A stretch of DNA of 64,000 nucleotides, taken from an uncultured Clostridia bacterium (lineage in GTDB: Bacteria > Bacillota > Clostridia > UBA1381). A program made the translations under genes and the position numbers. The notes beneath the pieces are model-generated. The model was not told where the DNA came from, ran no database searches, and worked only from the letters and a program-made list of their open reading frames with translations. The stretch's first letter is position 1, and every line of letters starts with the position of its first letter. Location: positions 77,501 to 141,500 of the forward strand of contig CAUGRT010000003.1 in NCBI GenBank assembly GCA_959602045.1. Reading direction: 5' to 3'. Below are positions 46,120 to 55,947 of this stretch, piece after piece.

Positions 46120-48327
46120 CTATATAAGGCTTAACTGGAAATCCTCCTTTTTTAAAAAGCTCCCTGCCGCCGGTATATTCTTCGTGGTATAATGCTTCAA
46201 ATCCTCCACTCCGCAATCCTCCGCAAACATCACACGCGCAAGCTTTGCACCCTTTTTACGGATTGTCATAACCTGTACGCCCTGCGTGCTCTTGGTTGCC
46301 TTTAGCGGAATCTTATCCGTATTCAAGCACAGTACCTTATTATTGTCCGCAAATGCCACAATCTCCCGATCCTGCTCTAAAAATTCAATGCCGCATATTG
46401 GAGATTTATCGCTATATGCCCCGATCAGTTTCTTTCGATTGGTTTTGGTTGCATAATTGCTGACCTCGATTTTTGCCATTTTTCCGTTTTCAAATGCAAA
46501 CAGCATCATGCCGCTATAGTCTGTCGTAACTACAGTATACAATATTTTTTCATTTTCGTCAAGTTCCAACAAGCCCGGCAAATACTCTCCCATCGCACTG
46601 ACCTTGCCATCCGGCAAATCATATGTTTTCATTTTATAAACCGTACTCTTATTGGAGAAGAACAGCAGCTCGGATTTATTGGTTGTTTCAAGCGTCTGGA
46701 AAACAAAATCGTCCTCTTTCAGCTTTTGCTCTGCCGTAGTAGACCGCAGTGATACCGCACTGACCTTCTTAATATAATTTTCCTTGGTGAAGAAAATTGT
46801 CAGCGGATAATCCTCAATATGTTCTTCCTCCTTGTACTCCGTCAGCTCCTCACCGCTAATCAGCGTTGTTTTCCGATCTTGACCGTATTTTTTCGCAATA
46901 TTTCTAAGCTGCGAGGCAATCAGTTTCTTGATTTCCTTTTCGCTCTCCAGAATCCGATTCAGTTCCTCCAGTTCCTCAATCAGCTTTTCAATTTCGGAAG
47001 TACGGTTTAAAATATATTCCTTATTTAAGTTCCGCAGTTTGATTTCCGCGATATACTCCGCCTGAACGCGGTCGATATTGAAGCCCTCCATCAAATTCGG
47101 CACAACATCCTGCTCGCGCTCCGTGTGACGAATGATCGAAATCGCTTTATCAATATCCAGTAAAATCTTCTTTAAACCGGTCAGTAAGTGCAGCTTCTCG
47201 CTCTTTTTCGTAATATCATACTTTAAGCTATTCTTGATACAACCGATACGGAACTGCACCCATTGCTCCAAAATTTCCCGAATCCCCAAAACCATCGGAC
47301 GATTTTTAATGAGGATATTGAAATTGCAACTAAAAGAGTCCTCCAACGGCGTCATCTTAAATAATTTCAGCATCAAAGCGTCCGGGTCGGTACCGCGCTT
47401 TAAATCCAATGTGATTTTAAAACCATTCAATCCGGTTTCATCTCTCGCGTCCGATATTTCCCTCAGCTTATTTGCCTTAATCAACTCCATGATTTTGGAA
47501 ATAATCGCCTCGGACGTGGTGGTGTATGGGATTTCCGTAATCTCAATACAATTGTTTTTGGAATCATACTGATATTTTGAACGCAGCTTGAAGCTTCCGC
47601 GTCCGGTTTCGTAGATTTTCGCCATTTCCTCACGGTTGTAAATCAACTCCGCGCCCATCGAAAAGTCCGGCGCCGGCATGATTTCCATCAAATCCGTATT
47701 GGGATTTTTCATATAAGCAATCGTTGCTTCACAAACCTCGCGCAGGTTAAAGGAACAGATATTGCTTGCCATACCCACGGCAATTCCCTGATTAGGATTG
47801 ACAATAATATTCGGAAATGCCGCCGGCAGCAGAACCGGTTCCTTTAATTCACCGTCATAGTTATCCACAAACTCTACGGTATTTTTATTAATATCCCCGA
47901 ACAACTCCTGGCAAATCGGCTCCAGACGCACCTCGGTATAACGGGATGCCGCATACGCCATATCGCGCGAATACTGTTTACCGAAGTTTCCTTGGGATTC
48001 CACCAACGGATGCAGCAGCGCCTCATTTCCGCGCGTCAGACGTACCAGCGTTTCATAAATCGCGCTGTCACCATGCGGATTCAGCTTCATGGTTTGTCCG
48101 ACTACATTGGCGGATTTTGTCAGCTTTCCGCCCAGTAATCCCATTTTGTACATTGTATAAAGCAGCTTTCGATGCGCCGGCTTTAAGCCGTCAATCTCCG
48201 GAATTGCACGCGACACAATTACGCTCATCGCATAAGGCATATAATTTTCTTCAAGCGTTCTTGTAATCGGCTGTTCATCAATCGGTGCTTCAATAATAAT
48301 TTCTTCTTCTTTTTTCTTTCTTGCCAA
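46120..48327 (-). CDS. Type II DNA topoisomerase subunit A (ParC/GyrA-like)
   Basis: DNA-cleaving subunit. The 735-residue protein has the winged-helix region with LNPHGDSAIYETLVRLTR (about 82-99), the quinolone-region positions Ser88 and Glu92, and the catalytic Tyr130 in AASRYTEVRLEPI. It is shorter than GyrA; the C-terminal beta-pinwheel is reduced (a few blades such as DFVFQTLETTNKSELLFFSN), so a topoisomerase IV-like decatenase is more likely than gyrase. It starts at TTG with GGAAAGGA upstream. It follows the B subunit by 23 bp. Confidence 0.9.
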   Translation of the reverse strand: MARKKKEEEIIIEAPIDEQPITRTLEENYMPYAMSVIVSRAIPEIDGLKPAHRKLLYTMYKMGLLGGKLTKSANVVGQTMKLNPHGDSAIYETLVRLTRGNEALLHPLVESQGNFGKQYSRDMAYAASRYTEVRLEPICQELFGDINKNTVEFVDNYDGELKEPVLLPAAFPNIIVNPNQGIAVGMASNICSFNLREVCEATIAYMKNPNTDLMEIMPAPDFSMGAELIYNREEMAKIYETGRGSFKLRSKYQYDSKNNCIEITEIPYTTTSEAIISKIMELIKANKLREISDARDETGLNGFKITLDLKRGTDPDALMLKLFKMTPLEDSFSCNFNILIKNRPMVLGIREILEQWVQFRIGCIKNSLKYDITKKSEKLHLLTGLKKILLDIDKAISIIRHTEREQDVVPNLMEGFNIDRVQAEYIAEIKLRNLNKEYILNRTSEIEKLIEELEELNRILESEKEIKKLIASQLRNIAKKYGQDRKTTLISGEELTEYKEEEHIEDYPLTIFFTKENYIKKVSAVSLRSTTAEQKLKEDDFVFQTLETTNKSELLFFSNKSTVYKMKTYDLPDGKVSAMGEYLPGLLELDENEKILYTVVTTDYSGMMLFAFENGKMAKIEVSNYATKTNRKKLIGAYSDKSPICGIEFLEQDREIVAFADNNKVLCLNTDKIPLKATKSTQGVQVMTIRKKGAKLARVMFAEDCGVEDLKHYTTKNIPAAGSFLKKEDFQLSLI

Positions 48328-48350
48328 AGCTCATTATTCCTTTCCGAAAC

Positions 48351-50366
48351 TCAAGATATATCCAACATTTCCATATACAATCCGCCGTTATCAGCTATAA
48401 ATTCCTTTCGGCTCTGGATATTATCTCCCAACAAAATATCAAACATCATGGCGGTACGCTCCATACTCTCCGGCGTGACCTTAATCAATCGCCGCGTTGA
48501 CGGATGCATTGTCGTCAAGCTCATCATCTCCGGCTGGTTTTCGCCCAATCCCTTTGAACGCTTGATGTCATAATCATCCCGGTCTTTCGAAAGACCATCT
48601 TTTGTAAGCTGTGCCAGAATGGACTCTTTCTCGCCATCATTATAAGCAAACAGCTTTTCGCCCTTGCGTTTGGTTTTGGTAATCGTGATTTCATAAAGCG
48701 GCGATTCCGCAATATAAACCTTTCCTGCCTCTATCAAAGTCGGTGCCAACCGATAAATCATCGTCAGAATCAGCGTTCGGATCTGGAATCCGTCCACATC
48801 GGCATCGGTACAAATAATAATTTTGCTCCATCTTAAATTATCCAGACTGAAGCTGTCCACATTTTTATTATGCTTGGATTGAATTTCAACACCGCAGCCC
48901 AAAACCTTCAATAAATCCACAATAACGTCACTCTTAAAGATTTTCGGATAATCGGCTTTTAAACAATTCAGAATCTTTCCGCGTATCGGCATAATCGCTT
49001 GAAAAGAAGGATCTCTCGCCAGCTTGCAGGAGCCCAACGCCGAATCTCCCTCCACGATATAAACCTCACGCTTGGATACATCTTTCGAACGGCAATCCAC
49101 AAACTTTTCCACACGGTTTGTGACATCCATCGAGCCTGTCAGCTTTTTCTTAATATCAATTCGTGCCTTTTCGGCATTTTCGCGGCTGCGCTTATTGACC
49201 AGACACTGGTTTGCAATCTTTTCCGCATCGGCTTTGTTTTCAATTAAGTAAACCTCCAGCTGATGCCGCAAAAACTCCGTCATTGCCTCTTGAATAAATT
49301 TATTGTTAATTGCTTTTTTCGTCTGATTTTCGTAACTGGTCTGAGTTGAAAATGAATTAATCACAAGAGCAAGACAATCGGAAACATCATTAAAATTGAT
49401 TTTAGATTCATTCTTATTATATTTACCATTCTGCTTGAGATATTTGTCAATCGCGTAAACAAATGCATTTTTCACCGCCTTATCCGGTGATCCGCCATGC
49501 TCCAGATAGCTTGAATTATGATAATATTCCAAAAGATTAACCTTGTTGGAGAAACAAAACGCCACCTGCATTTTCATGCGATAGTCCTCTTTATCCTCAC
49601 GGTCACGCCCCTCGCGCTCACACTCCCAGCTTTCTACCGTAGTGAATGCGTCCTCTCCTACTGTTTCCTTTAAATAATCTACGATACCGTTTTCATAATA
49701 ATACTCGCGCATCTCCATGCCGGTATCGGTTTCATTATAAAGCACAAACTTCAACCCGGCATTTACCATCGCCTGCTTATTTAAGACATCCTCAAAAAAC
49801 TCAAACGGAATTTCAATATCCGTAAACACATCCGAATCCGGCTTCCAATGCTGTACGGATCCCGTTTTGTTGGTTTTTACGGGTTCCTTATGCAAGCCGC
49901 CGATGTTTTCGCCCTTTTCAAAATGCAGCGTATATTTTGTATGATCCCGCACCACCGCAACGTCCATGAACTCACTGCTGTACTGTGTTGCGCAAGCGCC
50001 CAAGCCGTTTAAGCCTAAGCTGTATTCATACATTCCGCCTTTATTATTTTCATATTTTCCGCCGGCATAAAGCTCGCAATAAACCAGCTCCCAGTTGAAT
50101 CTGCCTTCCTTATCATTATAATCCAGCGGAATCCCTCTGCCGTGGTCGCGCACCTCGATGGAATGATCTTTAAAGAGCGTTACCTCAATTAAATCTCCAT
50201 AACCCTCTCTGGCTTCATCAATAGAATTGGACAGAATTTCAAAAAAAGAATGCTCACATCCCTCCAGTCCGTCAGAACCAAAGATAACTGCCGGACGTTT
50301 CCGGACTCTGTCCGCACCCTTCAAGCTTGTTATACTGTCATTTCCGTAATCTTTTTTTCTTGGCAT
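48351..50366 (-). CDS. Type II DNA topoisomerase subunit B (ParE/GyrB-like)
   Basis: ATPase subunit of the same enzyme. The 671-residue protein has the GHKL ATP site (FFEILSNSIDEA, EVRDHGRGIPLDY, GLNGLGACATQYSS), the transducer domain, and TOPRIM with EGDSALGSCKLARDP, MPIRGKILN and CTDADVDGFQIRTL. SNSIDEA instead of the usual DNSIDEA, and EGDSALGSC instead of EGDSAGGSA, mark a divergent subgroup found alongside regular gyrase in Clostridia. Good Shine-Dalgarno (GGAGG) and a consensus promoter upstream. Confidence 0.92.
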   Translation of the reverse strand: MPRKKDYGNDSITSLKGADRVRKRPAVIFGSDGLEGCEHSFFEILSNSIDEAREGYGDLIEVTLFKDHSIEVRDHGRGIPLDYNDKEGRFNWELVYCELYAGGKYENNKGGMYEYSLGLNGLGACATQYSSEFMDVAVVRDHTKYTLHFEKGENIGGLHKEPVKTNKTGSVQHWKPDSDVFTDIEIPFEFFEDVLNKQAMVNAGLKFVLYNETDTGMEMREYYYENGIVDYLKETVGEDAFTTVESWECEREGRDREDKEDYRMKMQVAFCFSNKVNLLEYYHNSSYLEHGGSPDKAVKNAFVYAIDKYLKQNGKYNKNESKINFNDVSDCLALVINSFSTQTSYENQTKKAINNKFIQEAMTEFLRHQLEVYLIENKADAEKIANQCLVNKRSRENAEKARIDIKKKLTGSMDVTNRVEKFVDCRSKDVSKREVYIVEGDSALGSCKLARDPSFQAIMPIRGKILNCLKADYPKIFKSDVIVDLLKVLGCGVEIQSKHNKNVDSFSLDNLRWSKIIICTDADVDGFQIRTLILTMIYRLAPTLIEAGKVYIAESPLYEITITKTKRKGEKLFAYNDGEKESILAQLTKDGLSKDRDDYDIKRSKGLGENQPEMMSLTTMHPSTRRLIKVTPESMERTAMMFDILLGDNIQSRKEFIADNGGLYMEMLDIS

Positions 50367-50486
50367 ATTTTCCTCCGAATGTTTCGATCTGTTCTAAAGT
50401 TTTCCCAATATTTCTGAAAAGTATAATCTTCTGATGGATTGCAGTAATCCCAAAATCCCATGAATATACAATAACATCTATTTGGT

Positions 50487-50515
50487 AGTATACCACGTGA
50501 GCCGATTTTTGTCAA
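50487..50515 (-). promoter_or_regulatory. Predicted promoter of the topoisomerase pair
   Basis: Minus-strand TTGACA (50510-50515), 17-bp spacer, TATACT (50487-50492), close to ideal sigma-A consensus. Confidence 0.8.
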
Positions 50516-50638
50516 GTCGTTGGCTTATACTTTTGAAACGGCATACTTATGCGATTTTTCATTATTGCTAACCTCATATCAACCACAATTGACAAACTCC
50601 GCTGTCCTGCCCGATTCTATATTGATTCTTGATCATTT

Positions 50639-50673
50639 AAAAAGGACAGCCGATATTGGAAGCTGTCCTTTTT
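50639..50673. terminator. Bidirectional terminator downstream of the LRR genes
   Basis: AAAAAGGACAGC (50639-50650) and GCTGTCCTTTTT (50662-50673) form a perfect 12-bp stem around an 11-base loop, with A and T tracts on both sides. Confidence 0.85.
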
Positions 50674-50718
50674 GATATATCAGTATGGTTAAATATATAA
50701 GATTTTGCGATATTTAAG

Positions 50719-51906
50719 TTATTTTACAATTTTGCTTTCGCATACAGATGACATGCTGGCAAGGCTTTCCCAAACCATAACCTTTGCACGTGTATAGTCT
50801 TTGGTTGGTGTGAATGTGATTTCTCTGTTAGTTTCGCTGTATTCACTCGATAGCTGCATTTCGGCTAACTTATCGCCGTCATAAAGAGCCATGATAACGG
50901 TTTTTCCGGTATCTATATTTATCAGCTTGACAACAATTTTTCCATCGTCGGAATGTTTTGTGCTTATGCCGCTGATGTAATTAATACCCACATTGGCTAA
51001 AACGTATTTTCCGTCTCCGATCACCTCATTCCAATCAGTTGTACTTCCGATATAATTAACCTTAATTTTTCTTGGGCATCCTTCAAACGCCTCCTTACCG
51101 ATGATTCGCACGCTGTTCGGTATTGTTATGCTTGTTAAGCTTATGCAACCGTCAAACGCATGATCAGCAATGGTTTTTGTTCCGGGATCTATTCTATAAT
51201 CATTTGTTCCACCTTGGTTCAACGCCCATTCGTCTACTTTGATAAGATGATTTCCTATATACAGTTCCTCCCATGTTGTATCGTCATTATAGAGTCCGGT
51301 TTGTTGAAATGCATTATCGCCTATGCTTTTTATGCTGTCGGGAAGCGTTACGTCTTTTAATTTTTTGCACCCGTTAAATGCAAATTTTCCAATCGCTTCT
51401 ACACCGTCTTGAATTGTAACTTTTTCCAGACCACTTTCTATACCGCTTTCCGACTCCTCTGCCGAAATATGACAAGAGGAAAAGGCACCGTTACCGATGG
51501 TTGTCACGCTGTTCGGAATTGTTATGCCCGGTAAGGCAGCACATTGGTAAAACGCACCCATATTAATGGTTTTAACACTGCCAGAGAGAACAATATTTTT
51601 CAGACTTGTACATTCGAAAAATGCATATTCGCCGATACTTGTCACGCCTTCTGAAATCACAACGGTTTCAAGATCATTTTTAATGTTAGTAGAATTTACC
51701 CACGGCGCAAGCGAGCCTGCTCTGCTGTTCGAATAATAATTCGACATATTGCCTCTGCCGCTTATTGTAAGCGTTTTTTCCGAGTAATTATATATCCATG
51801 TCAGATCTTTACCGCATGATCCTGTAACTGTATTCTCGGCAAATGTCGGAAAAGCCGTACATAAAACTGTCAGGAAAACAATAAATGCTAAAATTCTTTT
51901 CTTCAA
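50719..51906 (-). CDS. Secreted BspA-type leucine-rich-repeat protein
   Basis: The 395-residue protein has a signal peptide (1-23, KKRILAFIVFLTVLCTAFPTFA) and at least five LRR_5 (BspA-like) units with the ITSIGxxAFxxCxxLxxIxIPxSV rhythm: SIGEYAFFECTSLKNIVL, TIGNGAFSSC, AIGKFAFNGCKKLKDVTL, SIGDNAFQQTG, IIGKEAFEGC. The C-terminal domain (about 310-395) has no recognised motif. BspA-type proteins are often surface or secreted factors in host-associated bacteria. It has no anchor itself and lies 21 bp behind the SLH-anchored partner. It starts at TTG after AAGGGTGG. Confidence 0.85.
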   Translation of the reverse strand: MKKRILAFIVFLTVLCTAFPTFAENTVTGSCGKDLTWIYNYSEKTLTISGRGNMSNYYSNSRAGSLAPWVNSTNIKNDLETVVISEGVTSIGEYAFFECTSLKNIVLSGSVKTINMGAFYQCAALPGITIPNSVTTIGNGAFSSCHISAEESESGIESGLEKVTIQDGVEAIGKFAFNGCKKLKDVTLPDSIKSIGDNAFQQTGLYNDDTTWEELYIGNHLIKVDEWALNQGGTNDYRIDPGTKTIADHAFDGCISLTSITIPNSVRIIGKEAFEGCPRKIKVNYIGSTTDWNEVIGDGKYVLANVGINYISGISTKHSDDGKIVVKLINIDTGKTVIMALYDGDKLAEMQLSSEYSETNREITFTPTKDYTRAKVMVWESLASMSSVCESKIVK

Positions 51907-51927
51907 ATCACACCACCCTTTTATACG

Positions 51928-53817
51928 TTAATTATTATTCAGCACATATGCAAACTTTGAAAACATCGTTGCTGTATCGGCTCTTGACGGAGCAGCTTTA
52001 GGATATATTGCATATTCATATCCATTGAGCGAATGTATAAACATAACATTTTCTTTAAAGCACCACGCAACGGGAGTTTTTGCATAGTCCGATATATCCG
52101 AATAGTCGTTGTAGCTTTCAAGCGCCGTGGAAATCCCCGAATCACCAAGTGATACATCAAGTCCTTTGGCTTGTGCATAGCGATAAAATATTGCCGCAAT
52201 CTGCTCTCTTGTTACGGTGTCGTCGGGCGAGAAAGTGGTATCACCTGTGCCATTTAACACACCGTTTGCCGCAGCCCATGCAACAGGCTTTTTATACCAA
52301 TCCTGTGTCAGATCTGTAAACTTCGAGCTTCCGTCTGTTTCCGGCTGACCTGCAAGGCGGTAAAACATTGTTGCAAACTGCGCTCTTGTGATGGTATCAT
52401 CCGGAGAAAAGGTATCTGAACCCGTTCCTGTCATAATGCCGTTGTCAAGACAGAATTCAATTCCGGAATGGTCAGGGTCACCGTCGGCACTCTTTATATC
52501 TTTAAAGCGTTTAACGGCACAATTATTGCCCTTTTCTTCACATACATATCTGTCGTCTGCGGCAGCTGTCGGTTCACCTTTTTCTATTGTTTCGCCCGTG
52601 TCAAGCAAAATACACTTAAATCCGTTATCTTTTGCATACTGTTCAGCCGCCGTACCGCTGTAGCACTTGATGACAAGATTCTCATTTCTTACATCATAGT
52701 CGTTTACATAGTCCCAGCCGAAAGCGTGCATATCAATCTGCGTCACGCTCTTGGGAATTGTAACCTCGTTCAGGTTGTTGCAGCGGAAAAACGCCGCTTC
52801 GCCGATATGCTCGACGCCCTCTGAAATGGTGAGGTTTGAGAGGCTTTCACACCACGAAAAAGCGTTGGGACCAATCTCCTTTACATTGCTCGGGATTACA
52901 ACATTATTAAGATTTTTGCACCAATAAAAGCCGAGATACGGGATAGATTTTAAGGTTGACGGCAGCTTGACTGAGGTAATATTGGACATCCCGAACGCAT
53001 CGGCTCCCATCAAGGTTGTTCCCTCACGGATTTCAATATCGCCCACGGCTTCCCATTCGTGAATCTGCTTGTTTTCGGTCGGTGCGGACGGATCGGGATT
53101 TTCTATAACAGCATAGCCTATTCTGATTCCGGCTATCAAATACTGTCCGTGATATTGTATTCCGTCCACACGGTTTGCCGGGTCTTGATCGTAAGCCGAA
53201 CCAAAGAATATTCTCTTACCCATAAATTCAAGATTGCTCGGAAGTGTTATATTTTTCAGTGCTTCGCCGCTTATTGCCTCATTGCCTATGTACTTGACGC
53301 TTTCCGGAATAACGAGAGTATCAAGCTCATCGCCGCAGTTGATTCCGGCATCCTTGATTACTTCAAGTCCATCGTTTAGCTTAAGATATTTCAAGTAACG
53401 GCCGTAAATTGCATTAACCCCGATTTCCTTTATCGTTGGCGGAAGTGTGATACCCGAAATTTTCGTTGCCCCCTCACGAAGTGCCTTGTCGCCTATTGCC
53501 GTAACGGGATGTCCGTTGATTTCCGATGGAATGTTGAGTTCAATGCTGAAATTCGGATCCGAATCATACCAGAATCTTGCCGAATAGTCCGTAATCATCG
53601 CAGAACCGTCCTCACGAACAGTATATACCAGCGACTCAAGCGAATCGTTCTGATAAAGCTGCTCCATATCGTCTGTTATGACCGTTTTGCTCTGCTCATA
53701 TCCCTCCATTCCGTAGTCGGTGTCGTAAACGCTCCACGCATTTGCCGTTTGAACAAATACCGCGGTAAACAGCATCGCGGCGCTGAGCATTGTACAAATA
53801 AGTTTTTTCACATACAT
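51928..53817 (-). CDS. Cell-surface LRR protein with three SLH domains
   Basis: About 629 residues: signal peptide (1-27, ending QTANA), BspA-like LRR units across about 90-420 (AIGDKALREGATKISGITLP, EIGPNAFSWCESLSNLTI, HIGEAAFFRCNNLNEVTI), then three S-layer homology motifs in the C-terminal third (FKDIKSA, GTGSDTFSPDDTITRAQFAT, GTGDTTFSPDDTVTREQIAA). SLH domains bind pyruvylated wall polymers, so the repeats are displayed at the surface. The frame opens at 53910, but AGAAAGG is correctly spaced for the ATG at 53817. First gene of the LRR pair. Confidence 0.87.
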   Translation of the reverse strand: MYVKKLICTMLSAAMLFTAVFVQTANAWSVYDTDYGMEGYEQSKTVITDDMEQLYQNDSLESLVYTVREDGSAMITDYSARFWYDSDPNFSIELNIPSEINGHPVTAIGDKALREGATKISGITLPPTIKEIGVNAIYGRYLKYLKLNDGLEVIKDAGINCGDELDTLVIPESVKYIGNEAISGEALKNITLPSNLEFMGKRIFFGSAYDQDPANRVDGIQYHGQYLIAGIRIGYAVIENPDPSAPTENKQIHEWEAVGDIEIREGTTLMGADAFGMSNITSVKLPSTLKSIPYLGFYWCKNLNNVVIPSNVKEIGPNAFSWCESLSNLTISEGVEHIGEAAFFRCNNLNEVTIPKSVTQIDMHAFGWDYVNDYDVRNENLVIKCYSGTAAEQYAKDNGFKCILLDTGETIEKGEPTAAADDRYVCEEKGNNCAVKRFKDIKSADGDPDHSGIEFCLDNGIMTGTGSDTFSPDDTITRAQFATMFYRLAGQPETDGSSKFTDLTQDWYKKPVAWAAANGVLNGTGDTTFSPDDTVTREQIAAIFYRYAQAKGLDVSLGDSGISTALESYNDYSDISDYAKTPVAWCFKENVMFIHSLNGYEYAIYPKAAPSRADTATMFSKFAYVLNNN

Positions 53818-53893
53818 CAATATCATCCTTTCTTTTATGATAACTAAAAACAAGGCGTCCCCCTCCCCGTCTTGACAGGCAACAGCTTGCTTT

Positions 53894-53923
53894 TTTCGGC
53901 TGCGGTCCAATCCGCAGCCGAAA
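53894..53923 (-). promoter_or_regulatory. Strong 12-bp hairpin in the leader of the LRR-SLH gene
   Basis: TTTCGGCTGCGG and CCGCAGCCGAAA form a perfect stem with a 6-base loop, about 75 bp upstream of the start. On the transcribed strand it is followed by A residues, not T, so it is not a terminator of the usual kind. A G-rich tract (GGGGAGGGGGACGCC) follows. I do not recognise a riboswitch class. Confidence 0.5.
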
Positions 53924-54060
53924 CGGTGAATGACAGGACTTTCAGCCCCTATACAATCATCCTGCTATACACACGTTTATTATACCATATTTATCAAGCT
54001 TAGTAAACGTCATTTCCTCAATTGGCATTGCCACACCCGGAAATGTTTTTGGTTTTCTAT

Positions 54061-54088
54061 TTGTTTTTTTCCAAAAATGTGGTATAAT
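54061..54088 (+). promoter_or_regulatory. Predicted promoter of the double-HTH regulator
   Basis: TTGTTT (54061-54066), 16-bp spacer, TATAAT (54083-54088) with a TG near the -10. The Shine-Dalgarno AAGGAA follows closely, so the leader is short. Confidence 0.55.
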
Positions 54089-54116
54089 TAAAGAAAAGCG
54101 CAAGGAAGTGAATAAA

Positions 54117-55844
54117 ATGTTTCGTGAAAAGCTAAACGAATATATAGAATTATTGCATTGCTCCGGCAAAGAATTTGCAGAACAATCCGGAATTTCCGAA
54201 GCAACGATAAGCCGATACAAGTCCGGCACAAGGATACCCAAAGCCAATTCCGAGGATCTCAAAAAACTGTGCCGCGGTATCTGCGGAATCGCCCGGCAAA
54301 ACGGCATTGATCTGCCCTATAATGCTGTGCTGCAAGAGTTGAACACACTGGCAGAGCTTACCCCTTTTGATTATAACTCCTTACAGAGAAAATTCAATAT
54401 GCTGTGTTCTGTTTTCTCGGTTAATCTCGCCGATATGTCAAAAAAATTAAAGTATGATTCCTCCTATATGTCGAGGATAAAAAGCGGTAAGCGCCGACCG
54501 GCTAATCCGCAAAAATTTGCTTTTGATGTTGCCGGATATTTTTCCGGATACTACGACTCTGAAAATCGCAGAAAAATCATTGCTGAAATAATGAACATTC
54601 AACCGGAGCAAATAAAAACGCCGGATACCTATGTGTCGGAGCTTGCAAATTGGCTTACGGATAGCGAATCAGCAGAAAATCCCGTAAATCCCGTAAAAAA
54701 ATTTTTGGATACACTGGATTCATTTAATTTAAACGAATACATAAAAGCCATCCGCTTTGACGAATTAAAGGTTCCGTCACTTCCCTTTCAGCTCCCGACA
54801 ACAAAAAACTATTATGGTATTGATGAAATGAAAAACGGCGAGCTGGATTTTCTCAAAGCCACCGCTCTTTCAAAATCCAAGCACAGCGTCTTTATGTACA
54901 GTGATATGCAAATGGACGATATGGCAGCTGATTCGGAATTTTCAAAAAAGTATATGTTCGGACTGGCGGCGATGCTGAAAAAGGAGCTGCACCTCAATGT
55001 GGTTCACAATCTGAATCGTCCGTTTAACGAGCTGATGTTAGGACTTGAATGTTGGATTCCTCTATATATGACCGGGCAGATTTCGCCGTATTATTTGAAA
55101 GGTACTCACAATCAGTTGTTCTGCCGTTTACTGAATGTATCGGGCGCTGCCGCCTTATCGGGCGAATGCATTTCGGGGTTTCACGCCAAAGGCAAATATT
55201 ATCTGACAAAAACCAAAGAGGAACTTACATACTATCAAGAGCACAGCGCCTGCATCTTAAAAAAGGCACATCCGCTTATGGATATATACCGTGAAGACAG
55301 AGCATCGGAGCTTTCGGCATTGCTGCTTGCCAATTCCCATACCGGCGGAAATCGGCGAAACATTCTTTCCACTCTTCCAATATATACGGCAACAACCGAG
55401 TTTTTAACCGAATTTTTGAATAAACGCAAGGTTTCTGCCGATAAAAAGAAAAAAATTCTTAAACATGCCGCCGCACGCAGGGAACAAATGCTTGAAATTT
55501 TAAAAAATAATTCTGTTACCGATGAAATTCCTTACGCGGACGAGAATGATTTCATGAAACAGCCGCTGTCACTCTCTTTATCGCATATGTTTTGTGATAC
55601 AAATTATGAATATACATTGGAGGAATATGCCGAGCATCTGAAGCTCACAAAAGAATTTGCAAAAGAAAATAAAAACTACTCAGCCATAAAGACAAGAGAA
55701 AATGCCTTTACCAATATACAAATCATCACTCACGAAAATGAATATGTGATGATCTCCAAAAATACGGCACCTACCATTCATTTTGTAATTCGTCATCCGA
55801 TCTTAATAGAAGCAATAGAAAATTTGGAGTTTCCCGTTTTATAG
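54117..55844 (+). CDS. Large double helix-turn-helix (XRE-like) protein
   Basis: About 575 residues. Two HTH units are visible near the N-terminus: KEFAEQSGISEATISRYKSG (about 18-37) and LADMSKKLKYDSSYMSRIKSG (about 108-128). The remaining 420 or so residues are a soluble region I do not recognise (VFMYSDMQMDDMAADSEFSK; NVVHNLNRPFNELMLGLE; FCDTNYEYTLEEYAEHLKLT), perhaps a sensor. An upstream GTG at 54108 is in frame, but AAGGAA is spaced for the ATG at 54117. It is divergent from the LRR-SLH gene across about 300 bp and may regulate it; this is inferred from position only. Confidence 0.75.
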   Translation: MFREKLNEYIELLHCSGKEFAEQSGISEATISRYKSGTRIPKANSEDLKKLCRGICGIARQNGIDLPYNAVLQELNTLAELTPFDYNSLQRKFNMLCSVFSVNLADMSKKLKYDSSYMSRIKSGKRRPANPQKFAFDVAGYFSGYYDSENRRKIIAEIMNIQPEQIKTPDTYVSELANWLTDSESAENPVNPVKKFLDTLDSFNLNEYIKAIRFDELKVPSLPFQLPTTKNYYGIDEMKNGELDFLKATALSKSKHSVFMYSDMQMDDMAADSEFSKKYMFGLAAMLKKELHLNVVHNLNRPFNELMLGLECWIPLYMTGQISPYYLKGTHNQLFCRLLNVSGAAALSGECISGFHAKGKYYLTKTKEELTYYQEHSACILKKAHPLMDIYREDRASELSALLLANSHTGGNRRNILSTLPIYTATTEFLTEFLNKRKVSADKKKKILKHAAARREQMLEILKNNSVTDEIPYADENDFMKQPLSLSLSHMFCDTNYEYTLEEYAEHLKLTKEFAKENKNYSAIKTRENAFTNIQIITHENEYVMISKNTAPTIHFVIRHPILIEAIENLEFPVL

Positions 55845-55862
55845 CTTCCAACCGTATAAACC

Positions 55863-55887
55863 TTTGGTTTGGAATGAGAAAACCAAA
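55863..55887. promoter_or_regulatory. Inverted repeat upstream of the SDR gene
   Basis: TTTGGTTT (55863-55870), 9 bp, AAACCAAA (55880-55887): a perfect 8-bp inverted repeat. It lacks a T-run, so it reads more like an operator than a terminator. A TATAAT-like box follows at about 55916. Confidence 0.4.
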
Positions 55888-55947
55888 CGATACTTCTTAT
55901 ATGAGAATAAATGTGTTATAATAATGACAGAAAGTGAGGAAAATAAA

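Larger units (their letters stand above)
50367..50718. other. 352-bp interval between the topoisomerase operon and the LRR genes
   Basis: Holds the topoisomerase leader (about 115 bases) and promoter (50487-50515), about 120 bp without a recognisable signal, and the LRR terminator (50639-50673). No coding frame seen. Confidence 0.6.

Noticed and set aside
53894..53923. Rho-independent terminator upstream of the LRR-SLH gene
   Set aside because: The stem is perfect but is followed by A residues on the minus strand and by no T-run on the plus strand.
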